A stretch of DNA of 64,000 nucleotides from the NCBI RefSeq assembly GCF_900168165.1, contig NZ_FUYV01000019.1, positions 1 to 64,000 of the forward strand, read 5' to 3'. The position numbers were made by a program, and so were the translations under genes. Source of the stretch: Alkalitalea saponilacus. GTDB taxonomy: Bacteria > Bacteroidota > Bacteroidia > Bacteroidales > Marinilabiliaceae. Below, piece after piece: positions 54,265-63,897 of this stretch. The notes under the pieces are model-generated. The model did not search any database, was not told the origin of the DNA, and saw only the letters and a list, made by a program, of their open reading frames with translations. Position 1 is the stretch's first letter; each line of letters opens with the position of its first letter.

Positions 54265-54381
54265 TGGCTTTTAACAATAACTTGTATCAGATGAACCATT
54301 TTTTTTTTACATACATTATAAAAAAACATAAAACAAGGTTATTTAACTAGGGATTCATGCAATTAATAATTAAATACTCAC

Positions 54382-54389
54382 TACTTTTG
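54382..54389 (+). promoter_or_regulatory. -7 element of the DEAD-box helicase gene
   Basis: TACTTTTG matches TAnnTTTG. It would give a leader of about 140 bases, long for a bacterial gene but common for cold-shock helicases. Confidence 0.4.
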
Positions 54390-54532
54390 CAGCCTGATTT
54401 TCCGGAATTACAGACCACTTTTCCCGGTCATGGTATTCTCAACAGCCGGAAACTTTAATATCAGATGGCGAGACCGGGCTTCAGTCAGACAACGTATAGC
54501 TGGCTGCTCTATTAATTATTTTCAAATTACTA

Positions 54533-56200
54533 ATGCAAACATTTATTGAAACGGGATTACGTCCCGAAATTCTTGAATCAGTTGAAAAGCTCGGATTCAC
54601 TCAGCCAACACCTATTCAATCACAAACCATTCCATTTTTATTGAATTCAGAGCAGGATTTAATTGCCATGGCTCAAACAGGAACAGGAAAAACCGCTGCT
54701 TTTGGTTTACCCATTCTTCATAAATTGGATACAGAAATGGTTGGTGTACAATCCATCATTTTATGTCCAACCAGAGAGTTGTGTCTTCAAATCACTAATG
54801 ATTTGAAGTCGTTTACACTGGCCATGAACATTTCCATCGTACCGGTTTACGGTGGAGCACCTATTTATGAGCAGATTTCTGCGATTCGTAAAAAGTGTAA
54901 TATTGTAGTTGGAACCCCTGGAAGGGTTAATGACTTAGTAAACCGTGGAAAGCTTAATTTGTCGGGCATCCGCTTTTTAGTGCTGGATGAAGCCGATGAG
55001 ATGCTGAAAATGGGTTTTAAAGATGAGATGGATGCCATCCTGGATCAAACCCCTGATTCAAAACAGACCTTGCTTTTTTCGGCAACCATGCCCCCGGACA
55101 TTAACAGAATGGCCGGAAAACACATGCAAAATCCGCATACCATTTCGGTTAGCCGACAAAATACATCCAATACTGATATCAGTCATGAGTATTGTGTAAC
55201 ATCTCCACCAAACACATATCAGGCTTTAAGAAGGATCGCTGATATCAACCCGGATATTTATGGAATAGTTTTTTGTAGAACTCGGCAGGAAACCAAAGAC
55301 ATTGCTGATAAACTAATGGGTGACGGTTACAATGCCGATGCACTTCATGGTGATTTATCACAGGCTCAGAGAGATTATGTTATGGGACGTTTCAGAAACA
55401 GGAACCTTCAGATTCTCGTAGCAACTGATGTTGCAGCCAGAGGTTTGGATGTTGACAACCTGACACACGTCATCCACTATCACTTACCGGACGACCCAGA
55501 AAACTACATACACCGAAGTGGTCGAACCGGACGTGCCGGTAGAAAAGGAAAATCCATTGCGATTCTTGCTCCTGCCGAAACCAGACGTTTATCTTTTATG
55601 GAAAAACAGGCCGGACACAAATTCATCCACACTCCCATTCCAAACGGGAAAGAGGTGTTCGAAAAAAGATTGATTAACTTTATGGGGGAAGTTTCTCAAT
55701 CGGAACCGGAAGGTTTTGATGCAGACCAGTATTTGAAGTCTGTTGAAATGATGTTTGAAGGTTTAAGTAAAGAAGAAGTTATTAAAAAACTCATTGCTCA
55801 TAACTTTAACAGGCTTCACAAAGATTATCAGGGTACTGCCGATCTGAATGTCGACACAGGCAGAAGAGCCAGAACAACTGAGAATAGAGGTGCCAGAAGA
55901 AGTGTTGGTGAAAAATTTGCTAAATACTCCATCAACGTTGGATCGAAAAACGATTTGCGCCCTGATGTACTGATCAGCATCATCAACAGACAAACCCCTG
56001 ATAAAAAAATTGCCATTGGCAAGATTGATATTCAGAAAAAAGTTTCGTTCTTTGAGGCCGACAGTCAGCATGAAAAGCACTTGATTAAAGCTTTTAGAAG
56101 AGCACGTTACAAAGGGATGAGCCTGATGGTGCAACCTATGGACGTTATGCCTTCAAAAAGAAGTAGTGGAAAACGTAACGGGGGAAAGTGGAAAAACTAA
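54533..56200 (+). CDS. DEAD-box RNA helicase with DbpA-type RNA-binding domain
   Basis: A 555-residue ATP-dependent RNA helicase. Motifs in order: Q motif FTQPTPIQSQTIP (about 22-34), I AQTGTGKT (47-54), Ia PTRELC, GTPGR, II DEAD (152-155), III SAT (183-185), V ATDVAARGLDV, VI HRSGRTGRAGRKG. A basic linker (RRARTTENRGARRS) and a DbpA-type domain (about 480-545; RPDVLISIINRQTPDKKIAI) end the protein. This is the DeaD/CsdA-like arrangement, active in ribosome assembly or RNA decay, often at low temperature. A long leader precedes the gene. Confidence 0.93.
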   Translation: MQTFIETGLRPEILESVEKLGFTQPTPIQSQTIPFLLNSEQDLIAMAQTGTGKTAAFGLPILHKLDTEMVGVQSIILCPTRELCLQITNDLKSFTLAMNISIVPVYGGAPIYEQISAIRKKCNIVVGTPGRVNDLVNRGKLNLSGIRFLVLDEADEMLKMGFKDEMDAILDQTPDSKQTLLFSATMPPDINRMAGKHMQNPHTISVSRQNTSNTDISHEYCVTSPPNTYQALRRIADINPDIYGIVFCRTRQETKDIADKLMGDGYNADALHGDLSQAQRDYVMGRFRNRNLQILVATDVAARGLDVDNLTHVIHYHLPDDPENYIHRSGRTGRAGRKGKSIAILAPAETRRLSFMEKQAGHKFIHTPIPNGKEVFEKRLINFMGEVSQSEPEGFDADQYLKSVEMMFEGLSKEEVIKKLIAHNFNRLHKDYQGTADLNVDTGRRARTTENRGARRSVGEKFAKYSINVGSKNDLRPDVLISIINRQTPDKKIAIGKIDIQKKVSFFEADSQHEKHLIKAFRRARYKGMSLMVQPMDVMPSKRSSGKRNGGKWKN

Positions 56201-56233
56201 ATCCTCGGGCAACCTAATATTATAACTAAAGAT

Positions 56234-56267
56234 AAAGGCGAAATTCTAATAAAGAATTTCGCCTTTT
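56234..56267 (+). terminator. Terminator after the helicase gene
   Basis: AAAGGCGAAATTCT/AGAATTTCGCCTTT, a perfect 14-bp stem with loop AATAA, followed by a short T run. It ends 19 bases before the next ATG. Confidence 0.85.
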
Positions 56268-56285
56268 GGTATAACGCAAATTAAG

Positions 56286-56906
56286 ATGGTCATATTCACA
56301 CTCCTTGATTATATTGGAGCCATGGTATTTGCCATGAGTGGTGTACTTACAGCTGCCGAAAAACGACTGGATCTGTTTGGCGCCATGTTTATTGGCGTTG
56401 TTACGGCAATTGGTGGAGGAACAACAAGAGACCTCCTGATTGGTGTAACTCCCGTAACCTGGCTCAGTAACTGGCACTACCTGGCTGTTATTATGACAGG
56501 GATTATTGTGGCCATCATTTTCAGGCAAACACTTAATAAATTGCGCCGAACCATGTTTTTATTCGATACAATTGGAATTGGCGTATTCACCATCATCGGT
56601 TTAGAAAAAGCTCTGATGATTGGGGTTCACCCTGCTGTAGCAATTTTAATGGGAGTAACTTCGGCTGTTGTGGGCGGTGTTATTCGTGACACTCTGACCA
56701 ATGAAGTTCCATTGATCTTTAAAAAGGAGATTTATGCTACGGCATGTATTGCCGGAGCATTGGTTTATCTGGCTCTGAGATGGTTGGGACTGGAGGCAGG
56801 AATTAACCAGTTATTAACCGTTGGAGTTATTATTACCATTAGACTGCTCTCAATCCGTTACAACTGGTCAATGCCAGTTCTAACCATTGATTCTGAACAA
56901 AAATAG
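56286..56906 (+). CDS. TRIC-type channel / UPF0126 family membrane protein
   Basis: A 206-residue membrane protein with about seven helices in two similar halves. The two signature loops GGGTTRDLLIG (about residues 40-50) and VVGGVIRDTLTNEVP (about 125-139) are the family marks; both carry the conserved Gly-Gly-x-x-Arg-Asp group. TRIC family proteins form trimeric cation channels; a small-solute role in bacteria is less certain. The stop TAG (56904-56906) directly adjoins the stop of the convergent nuclease gene, so the two genes have no space between them. Confidence 0.85.
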   Translation: MVIFTLLDYIGAMVFAMSGVLTAAEKRLDLFGAMFIGVVTAIGGGTTRDLLIGVTPVTWLSNWHYLAVIMTGIIVAIIFRQTLNKLRRTMFLFDTIGIGVFTIIGLEKALMIGVHPAVAILMGVTSAVVGGVIRDTLTNEVPLIFKKEIYATACIAGALVYLALRWLGLEAGINQLLTVGVIITIRLLSIRYNWSMPVLTIDSEQK

Positions 56907-57968
56907 CTATTGACTGAGAGTTCTAACCAAAACGATATAAACCGGGAAGTGGTCGCTGTATCCTCCCATGTATTGATTCCCCACATAGGAACGAAAGGGG
57001 TATCCTCTAAACCGTCCTTCGTCTCTGGCTAAGAAAGATTCGTTAAATACCCTGACAGAGTGATACCTGTATCCTTCCTGATCTTTATTGAGAAAACTCT
57101 GCGTTAATAAAATCTGGTCGAACAAATTCCATTCTCCCCGATAGGCGAGAGTGCCTATCCCCCGTCGATGCAAAGGCTCGAAAGGGTTGTAAAGTTGTCC
57201 TTCCTCCAGTCTCCTTTGGTTTCCATGAGCATTTAAGTGAACCTTTATACTTTCATTGATGGGATCGTCATTAAAATCTCCCATAACAATAACTTTTGCA
57301 TCAGCATCTTCATCCTTAATTTCATCTACCAATGCCCGTGAAAGCTGAGCTGCAGCAACACGCAACGGACGGCTTCTTTCTTCACCTCCCCAACGTGATG
57401 GATAATGATTAACAATGAAGTGCATGGGCTCGCCATCAAAAACTCCTGAAACCAGTAGTTGATCTCTGGTGTAGAGTCGACTGCCATCTTCACGATAATA
57501 TTCCAGCGGTACCGATCTGGAGTTTGTAACCCTGAAATAGCGTGGCTGGTAAAGCAATGCAACATCCATACCTCGACGATCGGGTCCGTAATGATGTACT
57601 ATTTGGTAATTAAGGTGGCGTATCCGTTCGTTTTGTACCAGATCTACAAGAACCTCTCTGTTTTCTAATTCGCACAATCCAATGATTGCCGGACCAGGGA
57701 TGTTTTCATGAGAACCCAATTTAGAAATGACTTCAGCCAAACGATCGATTTTTTCCCAATATTTGGCAGAGTTCCACCGTTTTACTCCCTCGGGAGTAAA
57801 ATCATCATCTCTGATGTTTGGGTCGTTGATCGTATCATAAAGGTTTTCAAGATTATAGAATGCAATAACCCCGGCACGAGTTTGTTGAGCCTGACCGAAA
57901 TGTGTTGCACCAAACAGCAATATCAAGATTGCAACAACAGAAAAACAACGATTCTTTGGTAAAAACAT
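56907..57968 (-). CDS. Secreted endonuclease/exonuclease/phosphatase-family protein
   Basis: A 353-residue exported enzyme of the EEP (DNase I-like) superfamily. A signal peptide of about 27 residues ends GQAQ. Metal and catalytic residues seen: Asn39 and Glu41 (AFYNLENLYD), Glu100 (IIGLCELEN), Asp135 in RRGMDVALLY, His188 (VNHYPSRWGG), Asp231 and Asn233 (VMGDFNDDP), and Asp339-His340 (YSDHFP). These are all the residues expected of an active DNase I-like fold. It is divergent from the TonB receptor and its lipoprotein, which suggests that it cuts nucleic acid outside the cell. Phosphatase activity is an alternative. Confidence 0.9.
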   Translation of the reverse strand: MFLPKNRCFSVVAILILLFGATHFGQAQQTRAGVIAFYNLENLYDTINDPNIRDDDFTPEGVKRWNSAKYWEKIDRLAEVISKLGSHENIPGPAIIGLCELENREVLVDLVQNERIRHLNYQIVHHYGPDRRGMDVALLYQPRYFRVTNSRSVPLEYYREDGSRLYTRDQLLVSGVFDGEPMHFIVNHYPSRWGGEERSRPLRVAAAQLSRALVDEIKDEDADAKVIVMGDFNDDPINESIKVHLNAHGNQRRLEEGQLYNPFEPLHRRGIGTLAYRGEWNLFDQILLTQSFLNKDQEGYRYHSVRVFNESFLARDEGRFRGYPFRSYVGNQYMGGYSDHFPVYIVLVRTLSQ

Positions 57969-58343
57969 ATCCTATATTTTTCGTATATTTAAACTTAATC
58001 CTTTATTCCAATTATAGTGCCAACTATATTCATCAACCATCTCAAAGATATTAAAATAATTATCAGGCAAAAGTGATAAAAATCACCATCTTTTTACCGT
58101 TTTTTTTGAACATTGCAATCAATTAATTGAAAACAATTTCCCAATTTTAATCTTAAATAAATTAACCCAGTCAAATATATTATTTATTTTCCGGAATGGA
58201 ATCGAACCAACTCAAAAGGGGTAATGTGTTGACAAATATTTAACATCAACAACTTTAAAAACACAAAAAAAAGGAACAGTTTTGTCTCAGGTTTGTTTTG
58301 CTAAAATCGTTCATATAATACCATAAATCAAGTAATACTTTTC
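57969..58343. other. Intergenic region between the nuclease and the TonB receptor
   Basis: 375 AT-rich bases with divergent promoters expected. There are several imperfect TTTG-containing sites but no well-spaced pair. No gene, hairpin or tandem repeat was found. Confidence 0.4.
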
Positions 58344-61055
58344 ATGAATAAATTTACATGTACACTAATAGCTTTTCTTCTGGCTGGCTTTTTGGTAAAA
58401 GCACAGGAAACCGGCATAAGCGGAAGAGTTATCGACACCTTTACAGGCAGAGGAATCCCTGATGTTTCAATACAGGCTGAGGGCCGTAATGTTGGGACAT
58501 CAACACTCGAAGATGGATCTTTTTCGCTTCAACTAGCAGGTGGAGAAGAATTCCAAATCACATTCTCCCACCCGGATTACGAAGAGTTTATCAGGGTAAT
58601 CAGGACTGTACCCGGGCGGATGCAGAACCTGGGAGACATTCACATGATGGAAGCCACCACAGATTTTGGTGACATTCCTACCATGGATTTTTTCGACGTT
58701 GATGAAGATGGAGATATGGCATCTCAAAACATCATTGGCTTGCTAAGTGCTTCGCAAGACTTATATCTTTCACAGTCGGCCTTTAAGTTTGGAGCGACAC
58801 GATTTGCCGTGAGAGGATTTGATCATGAGTATACCCGCACTTACATAAACGGAGTGAACTTTAACGACCAGATTCGTGGCAGATTTAATTTTGGAATGGT
58901 GGGAGGCCTTAACGACGCCGTAAGAAACCGGGACGTGACCATGGGAATTACCAATTCCCGATATGGATTTGGCGATTTGGGCGGACTCAACCACATCAAT
59001 ACGCGTTCAACGTCCTTCCATCCCGGTGGAAGGGTCACTGCATCCTACACCAACAGAAACTACACATTGCGGGGAATGGGAATTTACTCAACCGGACTGA
59101 TGGAAAACAATGTTGCCGTTACAACTTCAATTGGATACCGTTGGGCAGGAGAAGGTTACGTTGAAGGAACATTTTACAACAGCTTTGGCTATTTTCTCTC
59201 AGTTGAAAAATTACTGGGGACGAACAACCAACACTCTCTCTCCTTTACAACATTTGGGGCACCAACCCAACGTGGCATGCAGGGTCCCTCATTCGATGAG
59301 GTTTATGATTTGTTGGATAATACATACTATAATCCCAACTGGGGATATCAGAACGGAGAAAAACGAAACGCCAGAGTTGCAACATCGTATGATCCGGCTG
59401 TGATTTTATCACACGTATGGACCATTAACAGAAATACCGAACTGATGTCGGGAATTGGCTTAAGATATAACCAATACGGAACCACCGCATTAAACTGGTA
59501 TAACGCGGCCGATCCTCGGCCGGACTATTACCGATACCTCCCCAGCTATCAGAACATGCCTGAAATTCAGGAATTATACCGACAACAATGGAGAAGAGAT
59601 GTCTCTGTTCGTCAGGTGAATTGGGATCGGCTTTACGACGTAAACCGTGATCGTGATCGCGGTATCTACATGGTGGAAGAACGCCACAACGATTTACTGG
59701 AGATGACCTTTAACTCTCATTTCAGAACCCGGGTAAACGAGGTTCAAACCATCAACATAGGCATTGAGGCAAAAAAATCAAAAGGAATGTCTTATAAAAC
59801 TGTAAACGACCTTTTAGGTGCTCAGTATTGGCTGGATGTGGATCAGTTTGCAGAAAGAGATTTCCGGGGTGATCCGCAACGTATTCAAAACGACATGAAT
59901 AATCCCAACAGAGAGGTTCGTGAAGGAGATGTATTTGGCTACGATTACGACATGCACGTAAACAGTGCATCCATTTGGTTTCAAAATGAGTTTGAATTTC
60001 CAAGAGCCGAACTATTCTATGCAGCACAACTCTCCTATACCGGATTTTACCGGGATGGGAACATGAGGAACGGAAGGGCACCGGATAATTCATATGGCAA
60101 GGGAGAAGTGCATAATTTTATTGATCAAGGTGTTAAGGCTGGTGGAACATACAAAATAACAGGCCGCCACATGGTGGCAGCCAACGCCATTTACCAAACA
60201 AAAGCACCACTTCCATTTAATTCTTACCTATCGGCAAGAACAAAAGACAATGCCATTCCGGAATTATCAAGCGAACGCATCGCCGGAATTGATGCCAGTT
60301 ACATTGTGGCCATGCCAGCTGTATCAGGTCGCCTCTCTGTTTTTCAAACCAATTTTTATGATCAAAGTGAACTGAACAGCTTTTACCACGATGCTTATCG
60401 CACCTTTGTAAATTATGTGATGACCGGTGTAAGAAAAGTTCACAGAGGGGTGGAATTGGGTGCCTCAGTCAAACTGACTCCCCGACTGGATGCCAGGGTT
60501 CTTGGAACCATAGCGGAATATCGCTACCAAAACAGACCTACAGGTTACATCACTTATGAAAATGCCAGTCAGCCGGATCAGACCGAAACCGTCTATCTCA
60601 AAAACTTTTTTGTGGGAGGATCCCCGCAAACGGCTGGTAGCATTGGACTGAACTATTCACACCCAAGCTTTACTTTCGTGGAGGTCAGCTACAACTATTT
60701 CGACCGGAACTATATTCAACTGACCCCCATCAGGAGAACCGAGGCAGTCACTCAATTCCCTGCCAACTCTCAGGAAGAGCGTTCTGCCAGAGTCAATGAG
60801 ATTGTAGCCCAGGAAAAATACAATGCAGGTGGCACTTTGGATGCCTCTATCGGAAGATCTTTCCGTTTGGATGGTGGATATTTCCTGAGCATCAATTTTA
60901 ATGTGAATAATATTCTAAACAAAACCGACCTCAAAACCGGTGGTTTTGAGCAAGGACGATTTGATTTTAACGAGTACTCCATTGATGCGTTTCCGGGTAA
61001 ATACTACTACTCCTTTGGACGTAACTTCTTTTTAAATATTGGCCTAAGATTTTAA
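58344..61055 (+). CDS. TonB-dependent receptor with carboxypeptidase-like N-terminal domain
   Basis: A 903-residue outer-membrane receptor. Signal peptide about 1-20 (VKAQ end), carboxypeptidase-like domain about 24-105 (GISGRVIDTFTGRGIPDVSI, LEDGSFSL), plug domain about 120-230 (AVRGFDHEYTRTYINGVNFND), and a long barrel ending SFGRNFFLNIGLRF with a terminal Phe. It has no SusD partner; instead a lipoprotein with OB-fold-like domains follows 115 bases later. The divergent secreted nuclease and a downstream endonuclease I imply uptake of nucleic-acid fragments. The ligand is inferred from this context. Confidence 0.88.
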   Translation: MNKFTCTLIAFLLAGFLVKAQETGISGRVIDTFTGRGIPDVSIQAEGRNVGTSTLEDGSFSLQLAGGEEFQITFSHPDYEEFIRVIRTVPGRMQNLGDIHMMEATTDFGDIPTMDFFDVDEDGDMASQNIIGLLSASQDLYLSQSAFKFGATRFAVRGFDHEYTRTYINGVNFNDQIRGRFNFGMVGGLNDAVRNRDVTMGITNSRYGFGDLGGLNHINTRSTSFHPGGRVTASYTNRNYTLRGMGIYSTGLMENNVAVTTSIGYRWAGEGYVEGTFYNSFGYFLSVEKLLGTNNQHSLSFTTFGAPTQRGMQGPSFDEVYDLLDNTYYNPNWGYQNGEKRNARVATSYDPAVILSHVWTINRNTELMSGIGLRYNQYGTTALNWYNAADPRPDYYRYLPSYQNMPEIQELYRQQWRRDVSVRQVNWDRLYDVNRDRDRGIYMVEERHNDLLEMTFNSHFRTRVNEVQTINIGIEAKKSKGMSYKTVNDLLGAQYWLDVDQFAERDFRGDPQRIQNDMNNPNREVREGDVFGYDYDMHVNSASIWFQNEFEFPRAELFYAAQLSYTGFYRDGNMRNGRAPDNSYGKGEVHNFIDQGVKAGGTYKITGRHMVAANAIYQTKAPLPFNSYLSARTKDNAIPELSSERIAGIDASYIVAMPAVSGRLSVFQTNFYDQSELNSFYHDAYRTFVNYVMTGVRKVHRGVELGASVKLTPRLDARVLGTIAEYRYQNRPTGYITYENASQPDQTETVYLKNFFVGGSPQTAGSIGLNYSHPSFTFVEVSYNYFDRNYIQLTPIRRTEAVTQFPANSQEERSARVNEIVAQEKYNAGGTLDASIGRSFRLDGGYFLSINFNVNNILNKTDLKTGGFEQGRFDFNEYSIDAFPGKYYYSFGRNFFLNIGLRF

Positions 61056-61113
61056 AACAACAAACAGCTAACAGATGATACAAGTTACTAAAACATACAA
61101 TCCCATGAAACGA

Positions 61114-61131
61114 GTCCTGAGACTTCGGGAC
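61114..61131. promoter_or_regulatory. Hairpin between receptor and lipoprotein genes
   Basis: GTCCTGA pairs with TCGGGAC (with one G-T) around GACT, a 7-bp stem in the leader of the lipoprotein. Such hairpins between receptor and partner genes often reduce downstream expression; here it is inference. Confidence 0.4.
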
Positions 61132-61170
61132 GAGTTCCATTTGGCAACTGAAAAACAAAATTATAAACAC

Positions 61171-63828
61171 ATGAAACCATTAAATTACATACCGGCTCTT
61201 CTCATATTTCTGCTCACAATCTTCAGCGGATGCCAGGATGAGAATTTTGATACGCCACCGCATGAGAGACCTCAATATCAGGGTGAGGCAAACATATCCA
61301 TACAGGAATTCAAGGCAAAATACAGTGGTCAGCTTGAAGAAATAACCGGAAATGAGGTTATTTCAGGCGTTGTAACCGCCAATGACGTTTCCGGAAATTT
61401 GTACAAACAAATTTTTATTGAGGATGAAACCGGAGGTTTGTTAGTGGCCATCGACCGTAACAATATCTACAACGATTTTCGGGTTGGACAAAACGTTTAC
61501 ATCGAAGCCTCCGGCTTATACATGGGACAATATGGAGGCATGTCACAATTGGGATACCGTTTTTCCAGAGATAACGACGGGAACTATTCCATTGGACAAA
61601 TTCCATGGGAACTCTCAAGGCAACATCTTTTTAAGGATGACTACCCAGACCCGGATGCAGTTGTCCCCATGTCATTGACGCCAAACAACATCAGAGCGGA
61701 GTACTATGGAAGACTTGTAAGAGTGGATGGCGTCTATTTTGATGATGCCGGGCAAAGATACTCGTTCCCAACGCAGGAAGGAAACATTCAGACTCTTAAC
61801 AGAATTATCCGCTTCTCGTCTAATTATTCGCAAACTGTAACTGCCAGAATGAGCAGTGCTGCGAATTTTGCCGGAGATACCATCCCCTCGGGAATAGGGA
61901 GTGTAACCGGGATATTGACCGTGTTTAACAACACGGTTCAATTGATGGTAAGAGACATCAGTGACGTTAATTTTGAAGAAAATCCCGACGGCTGGGGACT
62001 TGAAGGGTCTCCGTGGTCGGTTCAGTACGCCATTGAAAATCAGGACGACAATAAAACAGGATGGGTAAAAGGATACATTGTAGGAACCCTGAAACCAGGT
62101 ATAAATGCCGACAACCCTGTAACCAGTAATGATGACATTGTCTTTGGACCTGAATTTATAATCAACGACAATATTGTAATCGCTCAATCGCCTGACGAAA
62201 GAGACTGGGAAAACTGTCTGGTGGTAAATCTGCCACAAAATTCTTCCATGCGTTCTGTTCTTAACCTAAGAGACAATCTAGGGAATTTAGGCCGTGAGGT
62301 TCACGTAAGGGGGTCACTTCAAAACATTTTAGGGGCTGCCGGAGTATTAGTAGCAACCGGTTCTGATGCCGACTACAAGTTTGGCTCCACCGGAGAAGAG
62401 ATTCTATACGTACCATTCAGTACGACTTTGAGTCCGTTCACCACCCATAGCGTGACTGGTGCACAGGAGTGGCAACAAAACACGCAATATAATTACGCCA
62501 TAATGAGCGGTTATGTAAATGCTACACAAACCCGCTACGAAAACGAAGATTGGCTGATCTCCCCTGCAATTGATCTAACGGAATACAACGCAGCACATGT
62601 TACTTTTGAGCATGTAAGCAGGTATGGCGACAATAACAGCGACCATACATTGTGGATCAGTGATGATTACACAGGAGGTGATCCTAATTCTGCTAGCTGG
62701 ACACAAATCATCATACAGAATTATTCATCGGGTGGTTCATGGTACGATTGGGCAAACAGTGGAAGATTGAACATCCCGGAAGAGTTCACCGGCAAGGATG
62801 GAATTCATATAGCGTTTAAATACCTGTCAACAACCTCAAGAGCGGGAACCTGGCAACTTAACGATTTTTATGTGATCAGCGGAGAAGGAACTGAAGGACA
62901 AGACCCCGGTAACGGAGATGGTAATTTTGATGACCCGCTTTCCATTGCAGAAGCATTGGTAAATCAAAACCTTGGCACGTACACATGGGTTGAAGGGTAC
63001 ATCGTGGGAGTGGTCAATCAGCAGGTGTCAACGATTAACTCCAGTAATGATGTTACATTCAATGCGCCTTTCCCAAATTTCACCAATGTATTGCTGGCCG
63101 ACGACCCCAATGAAACGGACTACAACAACTTAATTGCAGTGAATCTACCGTCCGGCTCAGCACTGCGTTCTCAGGTGAACCTGGCCGACAATCCCGAAAA
63201 TAAAGGCAAAACATTAAAAGTGTACGGGAATATGCGTAACTATTTTGGAATTGCAGGTTTAAGAGACATCGAGAGCGACGACCCGTTTGTTTTAAGTGGT
63301 GATGGGACTGATCCTGGCGATCCGGGTGATCCTGGTGACCCGGGAGATCCTTCAGGCAATGTGATCTTCCTTGAAACTTTTGGGGATGGGGATTATCCTT
63401 TTGGAGAACGACCAAAGATCAATGAATTTGATGATTTTGATAATCAAGATGTCACTTTTTCAGACAGCTCAGAGCGTGCAGATATAAGATCAACAGCATC
63501 AATAAATGCACATGTTTGGTTGCCTGTTGGTGATAGCGAGTTGGTCATTGAAGGAATTGACATATCGGGATTTACCAATGTACAGTTGCATTATGATTTT
63601 ACCGGCAACAATACAACCAATGCCAATAATTTAATTGTAAAGGTAAATGGTACAGAAATGACGGTTCCCTCCGTCAATATTTCCAGCAACACCTACAGCA
63701 CCATTACCATACCTGAGATAATCACCGCAGAAAGTCCTTTGAAAATTGAGTTCATTGGGGAAGAAGGCAAGAATACTGTTGGCTTTAGACTTGATAATAT
63801 TAAGCTGACCGGCGATATTGAAGAATAA
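61171..63828 (+). CDS. Surface lipoprotein with DUF5689, DUF6359 and choice-of-anchor-J-type domains
   Basis: An 885-residue lipoprotein. The signal peptide ends at Cys21 (TIFSGC). The open frame begins at 61075, but the ATG at 61171 gives a standard signal peptide. Domains in order: DUF5689 (about 43-268; GVVTANDVSGNLYKQIFIEDE, an OB-like strand set), a DUF6359-like domain (about 280-405; VKGYIVGTLKPG), a choice-of-anchor-J-type domain (about 423-570; DWLISPAIDL, GIHIAFKYLSTTSRAGTWQLNDF), a second DUF6359-like domain (about 590-705; VEGYIVGVVN), a linker of GDP repeats (about 713-728), and a C-terminal carbohydrate-binding-like domain. OB-type folds bind nucleic acids, which fits the neighbouring nucleases. 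It probably acts as the receptor's binding partner. Confidence 0.8.
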   Translation: MKPLNYIPALLIFLLTIFSGCQDENFDTPPHERPQYQGEANISIQEFKAKYSGQLEEITGNEVISGVVTANDVSGNLYKQIFIEDETGGLLVAIDRNNIYNDFRVGQNVYIEASGLYMGQYGGMSQLGYRFSRDNDGNYSIGQIPWELSRQHLFKDDYPDPDAVVPMSLTPNNIRAEYYGRLVRVDGVYFDDAGQRYSFPTQEGNIQTLNRIIRFSSNYSQTVTARMSSAANFAGDTIPSGIGSVTGILTVFNNTVQLMVRDISDVNFEENPDGWGLEGSPWSVQYAIENQDDNKTGWVKGYIVGTLKPGINADNPVTSNDDIVFGPEFIINDNIVIAQSPDERDWENCLVVNLPQNSSMRSVLNLRDNLGNLGREVHVRGSLQNILGAAGVLVATGSDADYKFGSTGEEILYVPFSTTLSPFTTHSVTGAQEWQQNTQYNYAIMSGYVNATQTRYENEDWLISPAIDLTEYNAAHVTFEHVSRYGDNNSDHTLWISDDYTGGDPNSASWTQIIIQNYSSGGSWYDWANSGRLNIPEEFTGKDGIHIAFKYLSTTSRAGTWQLNDFYVISGEGTEGQDPGNGDGNFDDPLSIAEALVNQNLGTYTWVEGYIVGVVNQQVSTINSSNDVTFNAPFPNFTNVLLADDPNETDYNNLIAVNLPSGSALRSQVNLADNPENKGKTLKVYGNMRNYFGIAGLRDIESDDPFVLSGDGTDPGDPGDPGDPGDPSGNVIFLETFGDGDYPFGERPKINEFDDFDNQDVTFSDSSERADIRSTASINAHVWLPVGDSELVIEGIDISGFTNVQLHYDFTGNNTTNANNLIVKVNGTEMTVPSVNISSNTYSTITIPEIITAESPLKIEFIGEEGKNTVGFRLDNIKLTGDIEE

Positions 63829-63851
63829 CCTTTTCGAAAAAACAATGTATA

Positions 63852-63884
63852 AAAACAGAGGTTTATCTCATAAACCTCTGTTTT
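63852..63884 (+). terminator. Terminator after the DUF5689 lipoprotein gene
   Basis: AAAACAGAGGTTTA/TAAACCTCTGTTTT, a perfect 14-bp stem with loop TCTCA, then A/T-rich sequence. Confidence 0.85.
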
Positions 63885-63897
63885 AAATTAATAGCAT

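Noticed and set aside
61075-61170. N-terminal extension of the DUF5689 lipoprotein
   Set aside because: The 32 extra residues precede a complete lipoprotein signal peptide and contain a hairpin; they are more likely a leader.
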